Positions 7,259 to 16,608 of a stretch of DNA of 49,388 nt are shown here, in pieces. This DNA is from an uncultured Bacteroidota bacterium (GTDB lineage: Bacteria > Bacteroidota > Bacteroidia > Flavobacteriales > Flavobacteriaceae). The stretch spans positions 1-49,388 of the forward strand of contig CACJHI010000011.1 in NCBI GenBank assembly GCA_902593165.1. The letters are read 5' to 3'. Each line of letters begins with the position of its first letter. Within the stretch, counting starts at the first letter, position 1. The notes under the pieces are model-generated. The model did not search any database. It was not told the origin of the DNA and worked only from the letters and a program-made list of their open reading frames with translations. The position numbers were made by a program, and so were the translations under genes.

Positions 7259-8413
7259 ATGAGGAATACTTTCGTGCTTATTATATCTCTAATTCTTTTA
7301 GTTAGCTGTTCTTTTAATCCTGATCCTATTAGATCAGCTTTTAAAGGAGATGACTTTTTAAGAAGTATTGTAAAAAATAAGGATAACTATGAAATACAAA
7401 TTCTTTATACAGAAGTTTCAAAAAATAGTGTTGGACAAGCTGAATTTTCAGATTTTCAGTTTCAAGTAAATGATGAGAAATACTTTTATCCAGCAAGCAC
7501 AATAAAACTCCCTATTACAATACTGGCTCTTTCAAAAATTAATGAGCTTAGGGCTGAAGGGTCAAATATTTCTCCTAAATCTAAAATCAAACTTTCTCTA
7601 ATAAACAATAACAACGAAATAATTCTAAAGGACTCAATTACCTCTTTTCAGAATTTAATTGCTGATGTTTTCCTAGTTAGTGATAACTCGGCTTCAAATG
7701 TCTTAATTGATTTTATAGGCTACAATTATTTTAACTCATCTATGAGTAATTTAGGGTTTGCAAACACTTATTTAAATCATAAGTTCAATCCTGATCCTTT
7801 TGTAGATTCATCATGGATAATTAGTTCTCTTGATAATGAGATAATATCATCCAATGAAAATCAAATAACTGTTTTAGCTAGCAGCAATATTTCTAATTTA
7901 AAAAAAGGTGAAAAAAGATTTATTAATGGGGAGATAAAAAATGAATCACTAGATTTCTCATCAAAGAACAGATCATCATTGACAGATATGCATAACATAA
8001 TGAAGAATATAATTTATCCTGAAATCTCCCTTTCTAAATTTAATTTAAATGTAGAAGACTATGATTTCTTAAGGTATTGGATGAGCAGATTTACCCATGA
8101 AGATCTTGGAGTTAAATATATTGGAGATTCTAAATTCTTTAACTCTTACAATAAATTTTTTATACATGGCACTGATACAATTATAAACAATACTGATGTC
8201 AGGGTATACAATAAGATTGGCCAGGCGTATGGAACATCAACTGACAGCGCATACATTAAAAATTATAAAGAAGACCTTGAGTTTTTCTTAACAGCGACTA
8301 TCTATACAAACAAAAACAAAATAATAAATGACAACATTTATGAGTATGGAGATACAGCTATTCCTTTTTTATCAAAATTATCAAAAGCTCTTTATAAAAA
8401 TCTTTTAGATTAG
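7259..8413 (+). CDS. Serine hydrolase lipoprotein (class A beta-lactamase-like fold)
   Basis: A 384-residue penicillin-recognising-type protein. The lipobox LVSC gives Cys17 as lipidation site, so it sits on the periplasmic or outer face. The three active-site elements of the fold are present: S80-T-I-K83 (SxxK), S141-D-N143 and K319-I-G321 in place of KTG. It is longer than secreted class A beta-lactamases (about 290), with an extra segment around 195-290. It could be a peptidase, an esterase or a diverged lactamase-like protein; resistance should not be assumed. It overlaps the convergent oxygenase gene by 4 bp. Confidence 0.8.
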   Translation: MRNTFVLIISLILLVSCSFNPDPIRSAFKGDDFLRSIVKNKDNYEIQILYTEVSKNSVGQAEFSDFQFQVNDEKYFYPASTIKLPITILALSKINELRAEGSNISPKSKIKLSLINNNNEIILKDSITSFQNLIADVFLVSDNSASNVLIDFIGYNYFNSSMSNLGFANTYLNHKFNPDPFVDSSWIISSLDNEIISSNENQITVLASSNISNLKKGEKRFINGEIKNESLDFSSKNRSSLTDMHNIMKNIIYPEISLSKFNLNVEDYDFLRYWMSRFTHEDLGVKYIGDSKFFNSYNKFFIHGTDTIINNTDVRVYNKIGQAYGTSTDSAYIKNYKEDLEFFLTATIYTNKNKIINDNIYEYGDTAIPFLSKLSKALYKNLLD

Positions 8414-9360
8414 TCTTTAACTAAACCAAGGTCAACTAATCTTTGATAAAGAAATTCCCCTGCAGTTATATCTTCAAAACCTTTTGGATTATTCTTATCA
8501 ATACATGAATCAATACAATCTAATGGCATTTCAAGCCTAGGATGTAAGAAAAAAGGAATGGAATATCTAGAGCTATTCCAAAGGCTTTTTGGAGGATTTA
8601 CAACTCTATGTATTGTAGATTTTAATTTATTATTTGTATGTCTAGACAACATATCGCCAATATTGACAATAATTTCATCATCTTCAGCTATTGCATCCAC
8701 CCATTCTCCTTTATTATTTAAAACTTGCAAGCCTCTACCTTGTGCACCCATTAGAAGTGTAATCAAATTAATATCACCATGAGCAGCAGCCCTTTCTGCT
8801 TTTTTTGGTTCTTCATTAATAGGCGGATAATGAATTGCTCTGAGAATTGAGTTGCCATTAAATATATGCTTATCAAAATATGTTTCTTTCAAGTTTAAAT
8901 AGCAGGCAATTGCTCTTAAAATATGTCTTCCTGTATCTTCAAGTAGCTCATAGGTTTTTTGACCAATCTTATTAAAACCTTCAAGTTCTTCTACAATAAC
9001 ATTTTTAGGATATTTATTCTCTAGTTCAGGTTCATTTTTAACATACTGGCCAAAATGCCAAAACTCTTTTAAATCACCTACATTTTTTCCTTTTGCATGT
9101 TCTTTGCCAAATGGTGTAAAACCTCTTTGGCTTGCAAGACCTTTAATAATATATTTAGACTTAACACTATCTGGAAGATTAAAAAATTGTTTAACCTCTT
9201 TGTATAAAGAGTCTTTTACTTCATCATTAAGTAAGTGACCCTTAACTGCCACAAACCCAATCTCACTAAAACCCTTTCCAAGTTCTTTAATAAATTTTTC
9301 TTTGCTACTATCATCCCCTGATAAATAATCATTCAAGTTTACTTGTGGAATTCTACTCAT
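8410..9360 (-). CDS. Isopenicillin N synthase-family Fe(II) oxygenase
   Basis: Non-heme iron, 2-oxoglutarate-type oxygenase of 316 residues. The N-terminal DIOX_N domain (IPQVNLNDYL...FVAVKGH) is followed by the iron-binding facial triad His194-x-Asp196 ... His251, and Arg265-Tyr-Ser267 as the co-substrate carboxylate clamp. The RxS clamp makes it a likely 2-oxoglutarate-dependent enzyme. The actual substrate is unknown and beta-lactam synthesis is not implied. It is the second gene after ribE (2 bp gap) and probably co-transcribed with it. Confidence 0.85.
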   Translation of the reverse strand: MSRIPQVNLNDYLSGDDSSKEKFIKELGKGFSEIGFVAVKGHLLNDEVKDSLYKEVKQFFNLPDSVKSKYIIKGLASQRGFTPFGKEHAKGKNVGDLKEFWHFGQYVKNEPELENKYPKNVIVEELEGFNKIGQKTYELLEDTGRHILRAIACYLNLKETYFDKHIFNGNSILRAIHYPPINEEPKKAERAAAHGDINLITLLMGAQGRGLQVLNNKGEWVDAIAEDDEIIVNIGDMLSRHTNNKLKSTIHRVVNPPKSLWNSSRYSIPFFLHPRLEMPLDCIDSCIDKNNPKGFEDITAGEFLYQRLVDLGLVKD

Positions 9361-9362
9361 TT

Positions 9363-9947
9363 TTAGTCTTTTTTAGCAATTAGTTTTGTGATATACTTAC
9401 CCAGTATGTCAAATTCTAGATTAACAAAACTCCCTGGTTTAATGTTTTTAAAATTTGTGTTTTCATAGGTATAGGGAATAATAGCTACAGAGAAAGAATC
9501 AGATGATGAATCAACAACAGTTAGGCTAACACCATTAATAGTTATTGAACCTTTCCCTACTGTAATATTTTCCTTATTATGATCAAACACATATTTCCAA
9601 CTACCATTTGTCTCTTGAACCTCAGAACATATTGCAACTTCATCGACATGACCTTGAACAACATGCCCATCAAATCTGGAATTAACTGACATTGACCTTT
9701 CAATATTTACAAGATCGCCAGGAATTAGTTTACCAAGATTACTTCTACTTAGGCTTTCTTCAATAACTGTTACAGTATAAACATCATCTTTAATGTCAAC
9801 TATGGTTAGACATACTCCATTATGACAAAGGCTTTGGTCAATTTTTAATTCTTTGGTTATTGAGGACTCTAAAGAAAGATTTAGATTGCCCTTTTCTTTT
9901 TCAACTTTTTTAACTGTAGCTAAACACTCTATAATCCCAGTGAACAT
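9363..9947 (-). CDS. ribE: Riboflavin synthase, alpha subunit
   Basis: Converts two 6,7-dimethyl-8-ribityllumazines to riboflavin and a pyrimidine. At 194 residues it has the expected two lumazine-binding repeats: the first opens with MFTGIIE and the second with FDGHVVQGHVDEV near residue 93. The N-terminal MFTGII is diagnostic. No other rib genes are adjacent. It diverges from pdxA with 46 bp between start codons, so the two vitamin genes share a control region. Confidence 0.95.
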   Translation of the reverse strand: MFTGIIECLATVKKVEKEKGNLNLSLESSITKELKIDQSLCHNGVCLTIVDIKDDVYTVTVIEESLSRSNLGKLIPGDLVNIERSMSVNSRFDGHVVQGHVDEVAICSEVQETNGSWKYVFDHNKENITVGKGSITINGVSLTVVDSSSDSFSVAIIPYTYENTNFKNIKPGSFVNLEFDILGKYITKLIAKKD

Positions 9948-9950
9948 TAT

Positions 9951-9958
9951 TATCTTTG
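9951..9958 (+). promoter_or_regulatory. Putative -7 box of pdxA
   Basis: TATCTTTG matches TAnnTTTG, 35 nt upstream of the GTG start of pdxA and 3 bp from the ribE start. A -33 box is not evident. Confidence 0.4.
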
Positions 9959-9993
9959 TTTTTGCTCAGTAAAATTACTAATTAAATTAACTA

Positions 9994-10995
9994 GTGGGAA
10001 AATCAAAAAAAATTAATGTTGGAATTTCTATAGGAGACCCTAATGGTATTGGAATTGAGGTTATGCTAAAAGCACTATCTGACAGGCCTTCTAATGATTA
10101 TTGCAATTTTATAATTTATTCTTCTTATGAGTTAATAGTAAATCAGAAAAAAGATCTAAATATTAACTCACTTCAATTAAAAACAATAACAAGCTTTGAT
10201 GAAATATCTTCAAACTCAATCAATATTAAAGAAGTCTTTACTGAATCAAAATATGAATTTGGGGTATTTGATAAGTTAGTTTCTAAAAATGCAATTATTT
10301 CTTTTAAAGAGGCTGTAAAAGATGCCAGTGATAAAAAAATAGATGTTTTAATTACTTCGCCAATTAATAAAAACCTGTCTTATTCTGAATCTTTCAAATA
10401 TTCAGGCCATACAGATTATTTAAGACACTATTTTAATGAAGAACCAATAATGTTAATGGTTTCTGAGAAACTTAAAGTGGGATTACTAACTGAGCACATA
10501 GCACTAAAAGATGTTGTCCATAATATTACAGCTGAAAAAACAACTAAGAAATTAAAACTCTTATGCCAAGTCTTAAATAAAGACTTTGGTATAATTAAGC
10601 CAAAGATTGCAGTTCTTTCAATTAATCCACATGTTGGAGATAACGGTGTAATTGGAACTGAAGATCAAAAATTATTAACCCCAGCTATAAATGAGTTAAA
10701 TCAAAAGGAAGATATAGTTTCTGGTCCGTTTTCAGCTGACACTTTTTTTTGCAATAATTATGCTAAATATGATGCTATTCTATCTGTATATCATGACCAA
10801 GGATTAATTCCATTCAAGACCATTTCTTTTGGTAAAGGGGTAAATTATAGTGCAGGTCTTCCTATTATTCGAACTTCTCCAGATCATGGCACAGGCTTTG
10901 ACATTGCAGGAAAAAGTATTGCGGATCCATCTTCTTTTAAATATGCTTTAAAATTAGCATTGGACATATACAAGGCAAGAAATAAAATACTTTAA
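9994..10995 (+). CDS. pdxA: 4-hydroxythreonine-4-phosphate dehydrogenase
   Basis: NAD-dependent oxidation and decarboxylation step of the DXP-dependent pyridoxal phosphate pathway. The 333-residue protein shows ISIGDPNGIGIE at residues 11-22, SGHTDYL with substrate-binding His139, and the metal ligands His168 (LLTEHIALKD), His213 (NPHVGDNG) and His267 (SVYHDQGLIPFK). The start is GTG 9994, because an in-frame stop is only two codons upstream and the sequence aligns from the next residues. It heads a co-oriented run of genes continuing through accC, but a new promoter lies before DUF177. Confidence 0.95.
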   Translation: MGKSKKINVGISIGDPNGIGIEVMLKALSDRPSNDYCNFIIYSSYELIVNQKKDLNINSLQLKTITSFDEISSNSINIKEVFTESKYEFGVFDKLVSKNAIISFKEAVKDASDKKIDVLITSPINKNLSYSESFKYSGHTDYLRHYFNEEPIMLMVSEKLKVGLLTEHIALKDVVHNITAEKTTKKLKLLCQVLNKDFGIIKPKIAVLSINPHVGDNGVIGTEDQKLLTPAINELNQKEDIVSGPFSADTFFCNNYAKYDAILSVYHDQGLIPFKTISFGKGVNYSAGLPIIRTSPDHGTGFDIAGKSIADPSSFKYALKLALDIYKARNKIL

Positions 10996-11016
10996 CATTA
11001 AATAGATAAATTTTTA

Positions 11017-11024
11017 TAAATTTG
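11017..11024 (+). promoter_or_regulatory. Putative -7 box of the DUF177-rpmF-fabH-accBC unit
   Basis: TAAATTTG, matching TAnnTTTG, 18 nt upstream of ATG 11043. The -33 element is not clear. Confidence 0.55.
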
Positions 11025-11042
11025 CCGCTCAATAGTTAAGTG

Positions 11043-11561
11043 ATGAAATCGCTTTCGCCATATTTGATAAAGTTTTCAGGTTTGAAAGAAGGTATACATC
11101 TCTTTAACTATGAACTAGGAAATAAGTTCTTTAAAAATTTTGACTATTATGATTTTCTCGATGCAAAGCTTTTTGCTAAGCTCGAGTTAGAGAAACAATC
11201 CACGCTTTTAAACCTTAAGTTTTCTTTTAATGGTGAAATTGAGGTTCAATGTGATGTTTCTATGGAAAGTTTTAATCTTGAATTAGAGACCGAACATGGA
11301 GTAGTTGTGAAGTTTAAAGATGATATTATATCTACAGACGATAAAGTTATATTCATGCCAGCGGGTTCACATAGTATTGACGTTTCTCATTTAATTTACG
11401 AAAGTATAATTTTAGCAGTTCCTCAAAAAAAGGTTCATCCAGGAATAGAAAACGGCTCGTTAAAATCAGAAATAGTTGAAAAACTAGAAGCACTAAAACC
11501 TAAAAAGAATTTTAAAGAAAAAACTGACCCTAGGTGGGACAAATTAAAAGATTTATTATAA
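11043..11561 (+). CDS. DUF177 (YceD-like) protein
   Basis: DUF177/YceD family; the E. coli member affects large-subunit rRNA accumulation. The open frame could begin at GTG 11040, but the adjacent ATG 11043 is preferred, giving 172 residues. The core is a beta-rich domain (LNLKFSFNGEIEVQCDVSME), with an acidic conserved strand and PAGSHSIDVSHLIYESIILAVP followed by the family-typical DPRWDKLKDLL end. The usual N-terminal Cys cluster is absent. It sits directly before rpmF (no gap), the arrangement conserved over many bacterial phyla. Confidence 0.87.
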   Translation: MKSLSPYLIKFSGLKEGIHLFNYELGNKFFKNFDYYDFLDAKLFAKLELEKQSTLLNLKFSFNGEIEVQCDVSMESFNLELETEHGVVVKFKDDIISTDDKVIFMPAGSHSIDVSHLIYESIILAVPQKKVHPGIENGSLKSEIVEKLEALKPKKNFKEKTDPRWDKLKDLL

Positions 11562-11750
11562 ATGGCACATCCAAAACGTAAAATATCTAAAACTAGAAGA
11601 GATAAACGTAGAACTCATATTAAAGCTGAGAAACAACAGATTTCAATATGTCAGGCTACAGGTGAGTCACACTTATATCACAGAGCTCATTGGCACGAAG
11701 GAAAGCTTTATTATAGAGGAAAAGTTTTAGTTGATTCTTTAGAATCATAA
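11562..11750 (+). CDS. rpmF: 50S ribosomal protein L32
   Basis: A 62-residue basic ribosomal protein starting [17 protein letters not shown], the family signature. It has only one Cys (in ICQATGE), so it is the form lacking a full zinc ribbon. Its ATG follows the DUF177 stop directly, so expression is coupled. Confidence 0.97.
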   Translation: MAHPKRKISKTRRDKRRTHIKAEKQQISICQATGESHLYHRAHWHEGKLYYRGKVLVDSLES

Positions 11751-11806
11751 AAAACTAGTATCTTAAATTATCAATTTAATTGTCTAATGACATAATTGAT
11801 GTTAGT

Positions 11807-12814
11807 ATGATATCTAACAAGACAAAAAAAATAAAAGCCGCCATTACTGCAATCGGCGGTTATGTTCCAGAAGACTTTATCTCCAACAAAGATTTAGAAA
11901 AAATGGTTGACACTAATGACGAGTGGATAACTGCGAGGACTGGGATTAAAAAAAGAAGAATACTTAAAAAAGAGGGGAAGGCCACATCATACTTAGCTAT
12001 AAATGCAGCCAACGACCTTATTAACAAAAAGAAATTAGACCCAACTACTATTGATTTAGTAATTGTCTCTACAATAACTCCAGACTTTCATGGAGCATCA
12101 ACAGCTCCAACAGTTGCATCCCAAATAAACGCTTCTAATGCATATGCATTTGATATTAATGCTGCATGTTCTGGTTTCTTGTTTGGAATGTCAACGGCCA
12201 CTAGTTATATTGAATCTGGTAGATATAACAAAGTTCTTTTAATTGGAGCAGATATGATGTCTTCAATTGTTGATTATACCGATAGATCTACTAGCATTCT
12301 ATTCGGAGATGGAGCAGGTGCAGTTTTGATTGAACCAAGTGATAATGACTTTGGCTGGGAGGACGAATTCTTAAGATCAGATGGAATAGGTGCAGAGTGG
12401 CTAAAAATCAAAGCAGGAGGTTCATTATACCCCACTTCAAAAGAAACTTTTGAAAATAAATGGCATTATATTACACAAGATGGAAAGACTGTTTTTAAAT
12501 CAGCAGTTTCAGAAATGGCTAATGCAACAGAGCAGATTATTATTAGAAATAATCTTGATCCTGAGGAGATAAAATATCTATTACCTCATCAAGCTAATAA
12601 GAGAATTATTGATGCTACCGCAGAAAAGATTAATTTAGATAAAAATAAAGTATTAATGAATATCGAAGAATATGGGAATACAACAGCAGCAACAATACCT
12701 CTGCTAATGCATGACTATGAGAATAATTTTAATAAAGGTGATAAAATTATTCTTGCTGCGTTCGGAGCAGGTCTCACCTGGGGTGCAGCATATTTAACAT
12801 GGGCCTATAATTAA
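11807..12814 (+). CDS. fabH: 3-oxoacyl-ACP synthase III
   Basis: Condenses acetyl-CoA with malonyl-ACP to start fatty acid synthesis. The catalytic triad is visible: Cys121 in NAACSGFLFGM, His in LLPHQANKRI and Asn in EYGNTTAAT. The frame is open from TTG 11780, but the ATG at 11807 is preferred because homologues begin just before AAITAIGGYVPE; this gives 335 residues, the usual size. plsX, which lies between rpmF and fabH in many bacteria, is absent here. accB follows 10 bp downstream. Confidence 0.95.
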   Translation: MISNKTKKIKAAITAIGGYVPEDFISNKDLEKMVDTNDEWITARTGIKKRRILKKEGKATSYLAINAANDLINKKKLDPTTIDLVIVSTITPDFHGASTAPTVASQINASNAYAFDINAACSGFLFGMSTATSYIESGRYNKVLLIGADMMSSIVDYTDRSTSILFGDGAGAVLIEPSDNDFGWEDEFLRSDGIGAEWLKIKAGGSLYPTSKETFENKWHYITQDGKTVFKSAVSEMANATEQIIIRNNLDPEEIKYLLPHQANKRIIDATAEKINLDKNKVLMNIEEYGNTTAATIPLLMHDYENNFNKGDKIILAAFGAGLTWGAAYLTWAYN

Positions 12815-12824
12815 AATAAAAATT

Positions 12825-13310
12825 ATGGATATAAAAGAAATACAAAACCTAATAAAATTTGTTTCAAAATCTGGTGTTGAGGAGGTAAAAATTGAAAGAG
12901 AGGATTTTAAAATAACAATTAAAACAAAGAAAAACACGCCACAGCAAATAGTTGTTGAAGAATTACCTAATAAAATAAATATTCCAACTCAAGTTGCAGT
13001 TCCAGTTAGTCAAGACATTGATAAAGAAAAGACTCCTGATGTTGAGGTCTCTAAAACTGAAGATTCAAATCATATAATAATTAAGTCTCCAATAATTGGA
13101 ACTTTTTATAGGAAACCTTCACCGGATAAGCCTTCATTTGTAGAGGTTGGACAGAATATAGCTGAAGGAGATGCTCTCTGTGTCATTGAAGCAATGAAGT
13201 TATTTAACGAGATAGAATCTGAGGTTTCAGGAAAAATCGTAAAAATTCTTGTAGACGACCAAAGCCCTGTAGAGTTTGATCAACCACTATTTGTCATCGA
13301 CCCATCATAA
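12825..13310 (+). CDS. accB: Acetyl-CoA carboxylase biotin carboxyl carrier protein
   Basis: Carries the biotin that is carboxylated by AccC. The 161-residue protein has an N-terminal helical region, a charged linker (about residues 45-83) and a C-terminal biotinyl domain with EAMKL, biotinylation at Lys125. The PFVE-like SFVEVGQ and thumb-like segment are those of AccB. It lies 3 bp before accC in an operon. Confidence 0.96.
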   Translation: MDIKEIQNLIKFVSKSGVEEVKIEREDFKITIKTKKNTPQQIVVEELPNKINIPTQVAVPVSQDIDKEKTPDVEVSKTEDSNHIIIKSPIIGTFYRKPSPDKPSFVEVGQNIAEGDALCVIEAMKLFNEIESEVSGKIVKILVDDQSPVEFDQPLFVIDPS

Positions 13311-13313
13311 AAA

Positions 13314-14654
13314 ATGTTTAAAAAAATATTAATTGCTAATAGAGGAGAAATCGCTATGCGTGTCATTAGGACGTGTAAAGAAATGGGTATTAATACTGTA
13401 GCTGTTTATTCTAAAGCTGATGAGGAAAGCTTACATGTAAGATTTGCTGATGAGGCTGTATGTATAGGCCCCACTGCTAGCGCTGATTCTTACCTTAAGC
13501 CTGCTAATATAATAGCAGCTGCAGAGATTACAAATGCTGATGCAATACATCCAGGCTATGGGTTCTTATCAGAGAACAGTAAATTTTCAAAAATTTGTGA
13601 TGAGCACAATATAAAATTTATAGGAGCATCTCCTGATATGATTGATAAAATGGGAGATAAATCTTCTGCAAAAGAGACTATGAAAAAAGCTGGTGTTCCA
13701 ACTATTCCAGGATCTGAAGGCTTAGTTCCAACTCTTGAAGATGCTCAAAATGTTGCACTTGAAATAGGTTATCCTATAATGTTAAAAGCAACTGCTGGGG
13801 GAGGAGGAAAAGGAATGAGGATAGCTAAAACACCAAAAGAACTGGCAAGTGCTTGGGAGCTTGCAAGACAGGAATCAAAATTGGCTTTTGACAATGATGA
13901 CATGTATTTGGAAAAGTTTATTGAGGATCCAAGACATATTGAGATTCAGATTATAGGAGATTCCTATGGTAAGGCCTGTCATCTTTCTGAGAGAGATTGC
14001 TCTATTCAGAGACGTCATCAAAAATTAATTGAAGAAACTCCTTCACCTTTTATGACTAAGCCATTGAGAAAAGCAATGGGTGATGCTGCTGTAAAAGCTG
14101 CGGAATCAATTAAATATGAAGGTGCAGGGACAATAGAGTTCCTAGTTGATAAGCATAAGAACTTCTATTTTATGGAGATGAATACACGAATTCAGGTAGA
14201 ACACCCAATTACCGAGCAAGTGATTGATTATGACTTAATCAGAGAACAAATAAAAGTTGCTGCAGGAGAACCAATAAAAGGAAAAAATTATTTCCCTAAA
14301 TTATGTTCAATAGAATGTAGAATTAATGCTGAAGATCCTCATAATGAATTTATGCCTAATCCAGGTAAAATTCTTACTCTTCATTTTCCTGGTGGACACG
14401 GCGTAAGAATTGACACACATGTTTACAGCGGTTATGTAATACCTCCCTACTATGATTCAATGATCGCCAAACTGATTACAACTGCTCAGACTAGAGAAGA
14501 GGCAATAAACAAGATGAAAAGAGCTTTGGATGAGTTTGTTATTGAAGGAGTAAAAACAACTATTCCATTTCATCAAAAAATGATGGAGAATCCTGACTTT
14601 ATCTCAGGAAATTACACGACTAAGTTTATGGAATCATTTGAGATGGAGTGCTAA
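13314..14654 (+). CDS. accC: Acetyl-CoA carboxylase biotin carboxylase subunit
   Basis: ATP- and bicarbonate-dependent carboxylation of biotin on AccB. All domains of the 446-residue enzyme are in order: N-domain ([22 protein letters not shown]), ATP-grasp with the Gly-rich loop [12 protein letters not shown] (about 159-170), the catalytic [15 protein letters not shown], and the C-terminal lobe. It ends the operon with a 4-bp overlap (CTAA) with the convergent asd gene. Confidence 0.97.
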   Translation: MFKKILIANRGEIAMRVIRTCKEMGINTVAVYSKADEESLHVRFADEAVCIGPTASADSYLKPANIIAAAEITNADAIHPGYGFLSENSKFSKICDEHNIKFIGASPDMIDKMGDKSSAKETMKKAGVPTIPGSEGLVPTLEDAQNVALEIGYPIMLKATAGGGGKGMRIAKTPKELASAWELARQESKLAFDNDDMYLEKFIEDPRHIEIQIIGDSYGKACHLSERDCSIQRRHQKLIEETPSPFMTKPLRKAMGDAAVKAAESIKYEGAGTIEFLVDKHKNFYFMEMNTRIQVEHPITEQVIDYDLIREQIKVAAGEPIKGKNYFPKLCSIECRINAEDPHNEFMPNPGKILTLHFPGGHGVRIDTHVYSGYVIPPYYDSMIAKLITTAQTREEAINKMKRALDEFVIEGVKTTIPFHQKMMENPDFISGNYTTKFMESFEMEC

Positions 14655-15640
14655 ACAAGGTTCATCTCAATTAATTTTTCTGCAATTTGAATAGTATTTG
14701 TAGCAGCACCTTTTCTAAGGTTGTCCGCAACAATCCAAAGATTTAATCCACTCTTTATACTAAAGTCTCTTCTAATCCTTCCAACGAAAACCTCATCTCT
14801 ATTTGATGCGTTAATAGGCATTGGGTATATGTTATTATCTGGTTCATCTTCAACAATTAATCCGGGTGAGCTTCTTAAAATACTAAACACTTCTTCAAGT
14901 TTAAAGTCATTCTCAAATTCAATGTTAACAGACTCGCCATGACAGATTTCTATAGGCACTCTAACTGCAGTAGATGTAATCTGAATACTATTATCATTTA
15001 ATATTTTTCTGGTTTCGTTGATTAGCTTATTCTCTTCTTTCGTGTAACCACCCTCTTCAAAAACGTCGCAATGTGGCAAAAGATTTTGATCTATCGAATA
15101 TGGGTAAACTTTTTCAGGGTTAGAGCTATTTCTCTCACTATATAACTGGTCTATAGCATTTTTACCTGTACCAGATACAGATTGATAAGTAGATATTACA
15201 AGACGCTTAATCTTAAACTTTCTGTGAAGAGGAGCTAATACGACAAGCATCTGCATTGTAGAACAATTTGGGTTAGCTATTATATAGTCATGCTCTGTTA
15301 AAGATTCTGAATTTACTTCACTAACTATAAGCTTTTTTGATGAGTCCATTCTCCAAGCAGATGAATTATCTACAACTCGAGTACCTTTCTCCGCAAATTT
15401 TGGAGCCCATTCCAGTGAGGCTGAACCGCCAGCCGAAAAAAGCGCAATATCTGGTTTCATTTCTACAGCGTCAGTTAATGAAACTATACTATACTCTTTA
15501 CCATGAAATTTAATCTTATTTCCAATAGACCTTTCTGAGGCAACTGGTATTATCTCAGTAACAGGGAATTTTCTTTTCTCTAGGAGGTTTAGCATAACAG
15601 TTCCAACAACTCCCGTTGCACCAACAACAGCTACTTTCAT
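14651..15640 (-). CDS. asd: Aspartate-semialdehyde dehydrogenase
   Basis: NADPH-dependent reduction of aspartyl phosphate in the lysine/threonine/methionine and diaminopimelate pathways. The 329-residue protein begins with the GATGVVG nucleotide loop (residues 7-13). The catalytic Cys126 is in NPNCSTMQM and the acid/base His is in [11 protein letters not shown]. It is the second gene after tdk with a 2-bp gap, so the two are probably one transcript. Confidence 0.96.
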   Translation of the reverse strand: MKVAVVGATGVVGTVMLNLLEKRKFPVTEIIPVASERSIGNKIKFHGKEYSIVSLTDAVEMKPDIALFSAGGSASLEWAPKFAEKGTRVVDNSSAWRMDSSKKLIVSEVNSESLTEHDYIIANPNCSTMQMLVVLAPLHRKFKIKRLVISTYQSVSGTGKNAIDQLYSERNSSNPEKVYPYSIDQNLLPHCDVFEEGGYTKEENKLINETRKILNDNSIQITSTAVRVPIEICHGESVNIEFENDFKLEEVFSILRSSPGLIVEDEPDNNIYPMPINASNRDEVFVGRIRRDFSIKSGLNLWIVADNLRKGAATNTIQIAEKLIEMNLV

Positions 15641-15642
15641 AT

Positions 15643-16224
15643 TTATTTATTTTTGTTCATTTTTTTGTAAAATACTGGACGACTTAAAGGCTCATATTTA
15701 TCTTTTTCTCCAATAACAACTATGTCTTTTTTATTATTTTTTCTGTAACTATAGTTTGCAATATTTCCTGATTTTTTACAGACGGCATGTACTTTTGTAA
15801 CATACTCTGAAACTGCCATTAGATTTGGCATTGGTCCAAAAGGATTTCCAAGATAGTCCATATCTAACCCAGCAATTATAACTCTAGTACCACTATTTGC
15901 TATTTTATTACATACGGTTACTATTTGATCATCAAAAAATTGAGCTTCATCTATAGCTACAACATCGCAATTATTAACTTTCTCCAAAATTTCATTTGAA
16001 GACTTTACTTCTATACATTCAAGCTTGCTCTCATCATGTGATTCAATAAAATTTTTACTTCTTGAGTCAATGATAGGCTTAAATACTTTTATCTTTTGAT
16101 TAGCAATCTTTGCCCTCTTAATACGTCTAATAAGCTCTTCGGTTTTTCCTGAGAACATTGATCCACATATAACCTCAATCCATCCGAATTGTTCATTGTT
16201 ATATACTGGATTTTCTAAAAACAT
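15643..16224 (-). CDS. tdk: Thymidine kinase
   Basis: Type II thymidine kinase of 193 residues for thymidine salvage. Walker A is GSMFSGKT (residues 21-28), the Mg/base motif is AIDEAQFF, and the lasso region is VHAVCKKSGN. The zinc site usually made of four Cys is reduced, with one Cys left in that segment, a change often seen in this phylum. A TAAATTTG -7 box is 25 nt upstream of the ATG. Confidence 0.95.
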   Translation of the reverse strand: MFLENPVYNNEQFGWIEVICGSMFSGKTEELIRRIKRAKIANQKIKVFKPIIDSRSKNFIESHDESKLECIEVKSSNEILEKVNNCDVVAIDEAQFFDDQIVTVCNKIANSGTRVIIAGLDMDYLGNPFGPMPNLMAVSEYVTKVHAVCKKSGNIANYSYRKNNKKDIVVIGEKDKYEPLSRPVFYKKMNKNK

Positions 16225-16249
16225 TTTGTAATTTGATTTATAATAAAAA

Positions 16250-16257
16250 CAAATTTA
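16250..16257 (-). promoter_or_regulatory. Putative -7 box of tdk-asd
   Basis: TAAATTTG on the minus strand (TAnnTTTG), 25 nt before the tdk ATG; no obvious -33 element. Confidence 0.5.
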
Positions 16258-16290
16258 TCAAAAAGTAGATCATTATAATAATAAACTAAG

Positions 16291-16608
16291 GTGTTTAAAA
16301 AATTAGAAAATAAAATTAAAGAACTTGCTTTAAGAATTCATGATTCAAGACTAAATGACTCAAAAAGTATTTATGAAGATTCTAAAAGGTTATATGAATT
16401 AACAGTGATACATAAATATCTTAAAAATCAAGAAAGAGATGCTGACTGGCTCCTTCATGAGGAAAGACTCAAAGAGACATTAAAAGATCTAAATCTGGAT
16501 ACAAAAAAAACAACTTCAACTCCTCATAATGCAAGTGAAATTATCCCTCTAATTGATACAATTAAAGATTTAGTAACTGAAATACCTGAGTCAGATGATG
16601 ATAAATGA
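16291..16608 (+). CDS. Unrecognised small acidic-tailed helical protein
   Basis: I do not recognise this 105-residue protein. It starts with GTG 16291, since an in-frame TAA is three codons upstream and no ATG is available nearby. Residues 1-70 are charged and predicted helical (KKLENKIKELALRIHD; ADWLLHEERLKETLKDL), followed by a Ser/Thr linker and an acidic end (PESDDDK). It has no signal or membrane segment. It overlaps the rsmI start by 14 bp, so it is probably co-expressed with rsmI and recJ. Confidence 0.65.
   Translation: MFKKLENKIKELALRIHDSRLNDSKSIYEDSKRLYELTVIHKYLKNQERDADWLLHEERLKETLKDLNLDTKKTTSTPHNASEIIPLIDTIKDLVTEIPESDDDK

Noticed and set aside
7259-8413. Reading the serine hydrolase as a beta-lactamase resistance gene
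   Set aside because: The SxxK, SDN and KxG elements only define the fold; the protein is a lipoprotein with an extra segment and no resistance-type similarity that I can claim.
8410-9360. Reading the oxygenase as part of a beta-lactam biosynthetic cluster
   Set aside because: No peptide synthetase or acyltransferase is nearby; it sits behind ribE, and family names alone do not set the substrate.
15643-16224. Loss of zinc Cys in thymidine kinase as a novelty
   Set aside because: Reduced zinc sites appear in other members of this phylum to my knowledge; all catalytic motifs are intact.
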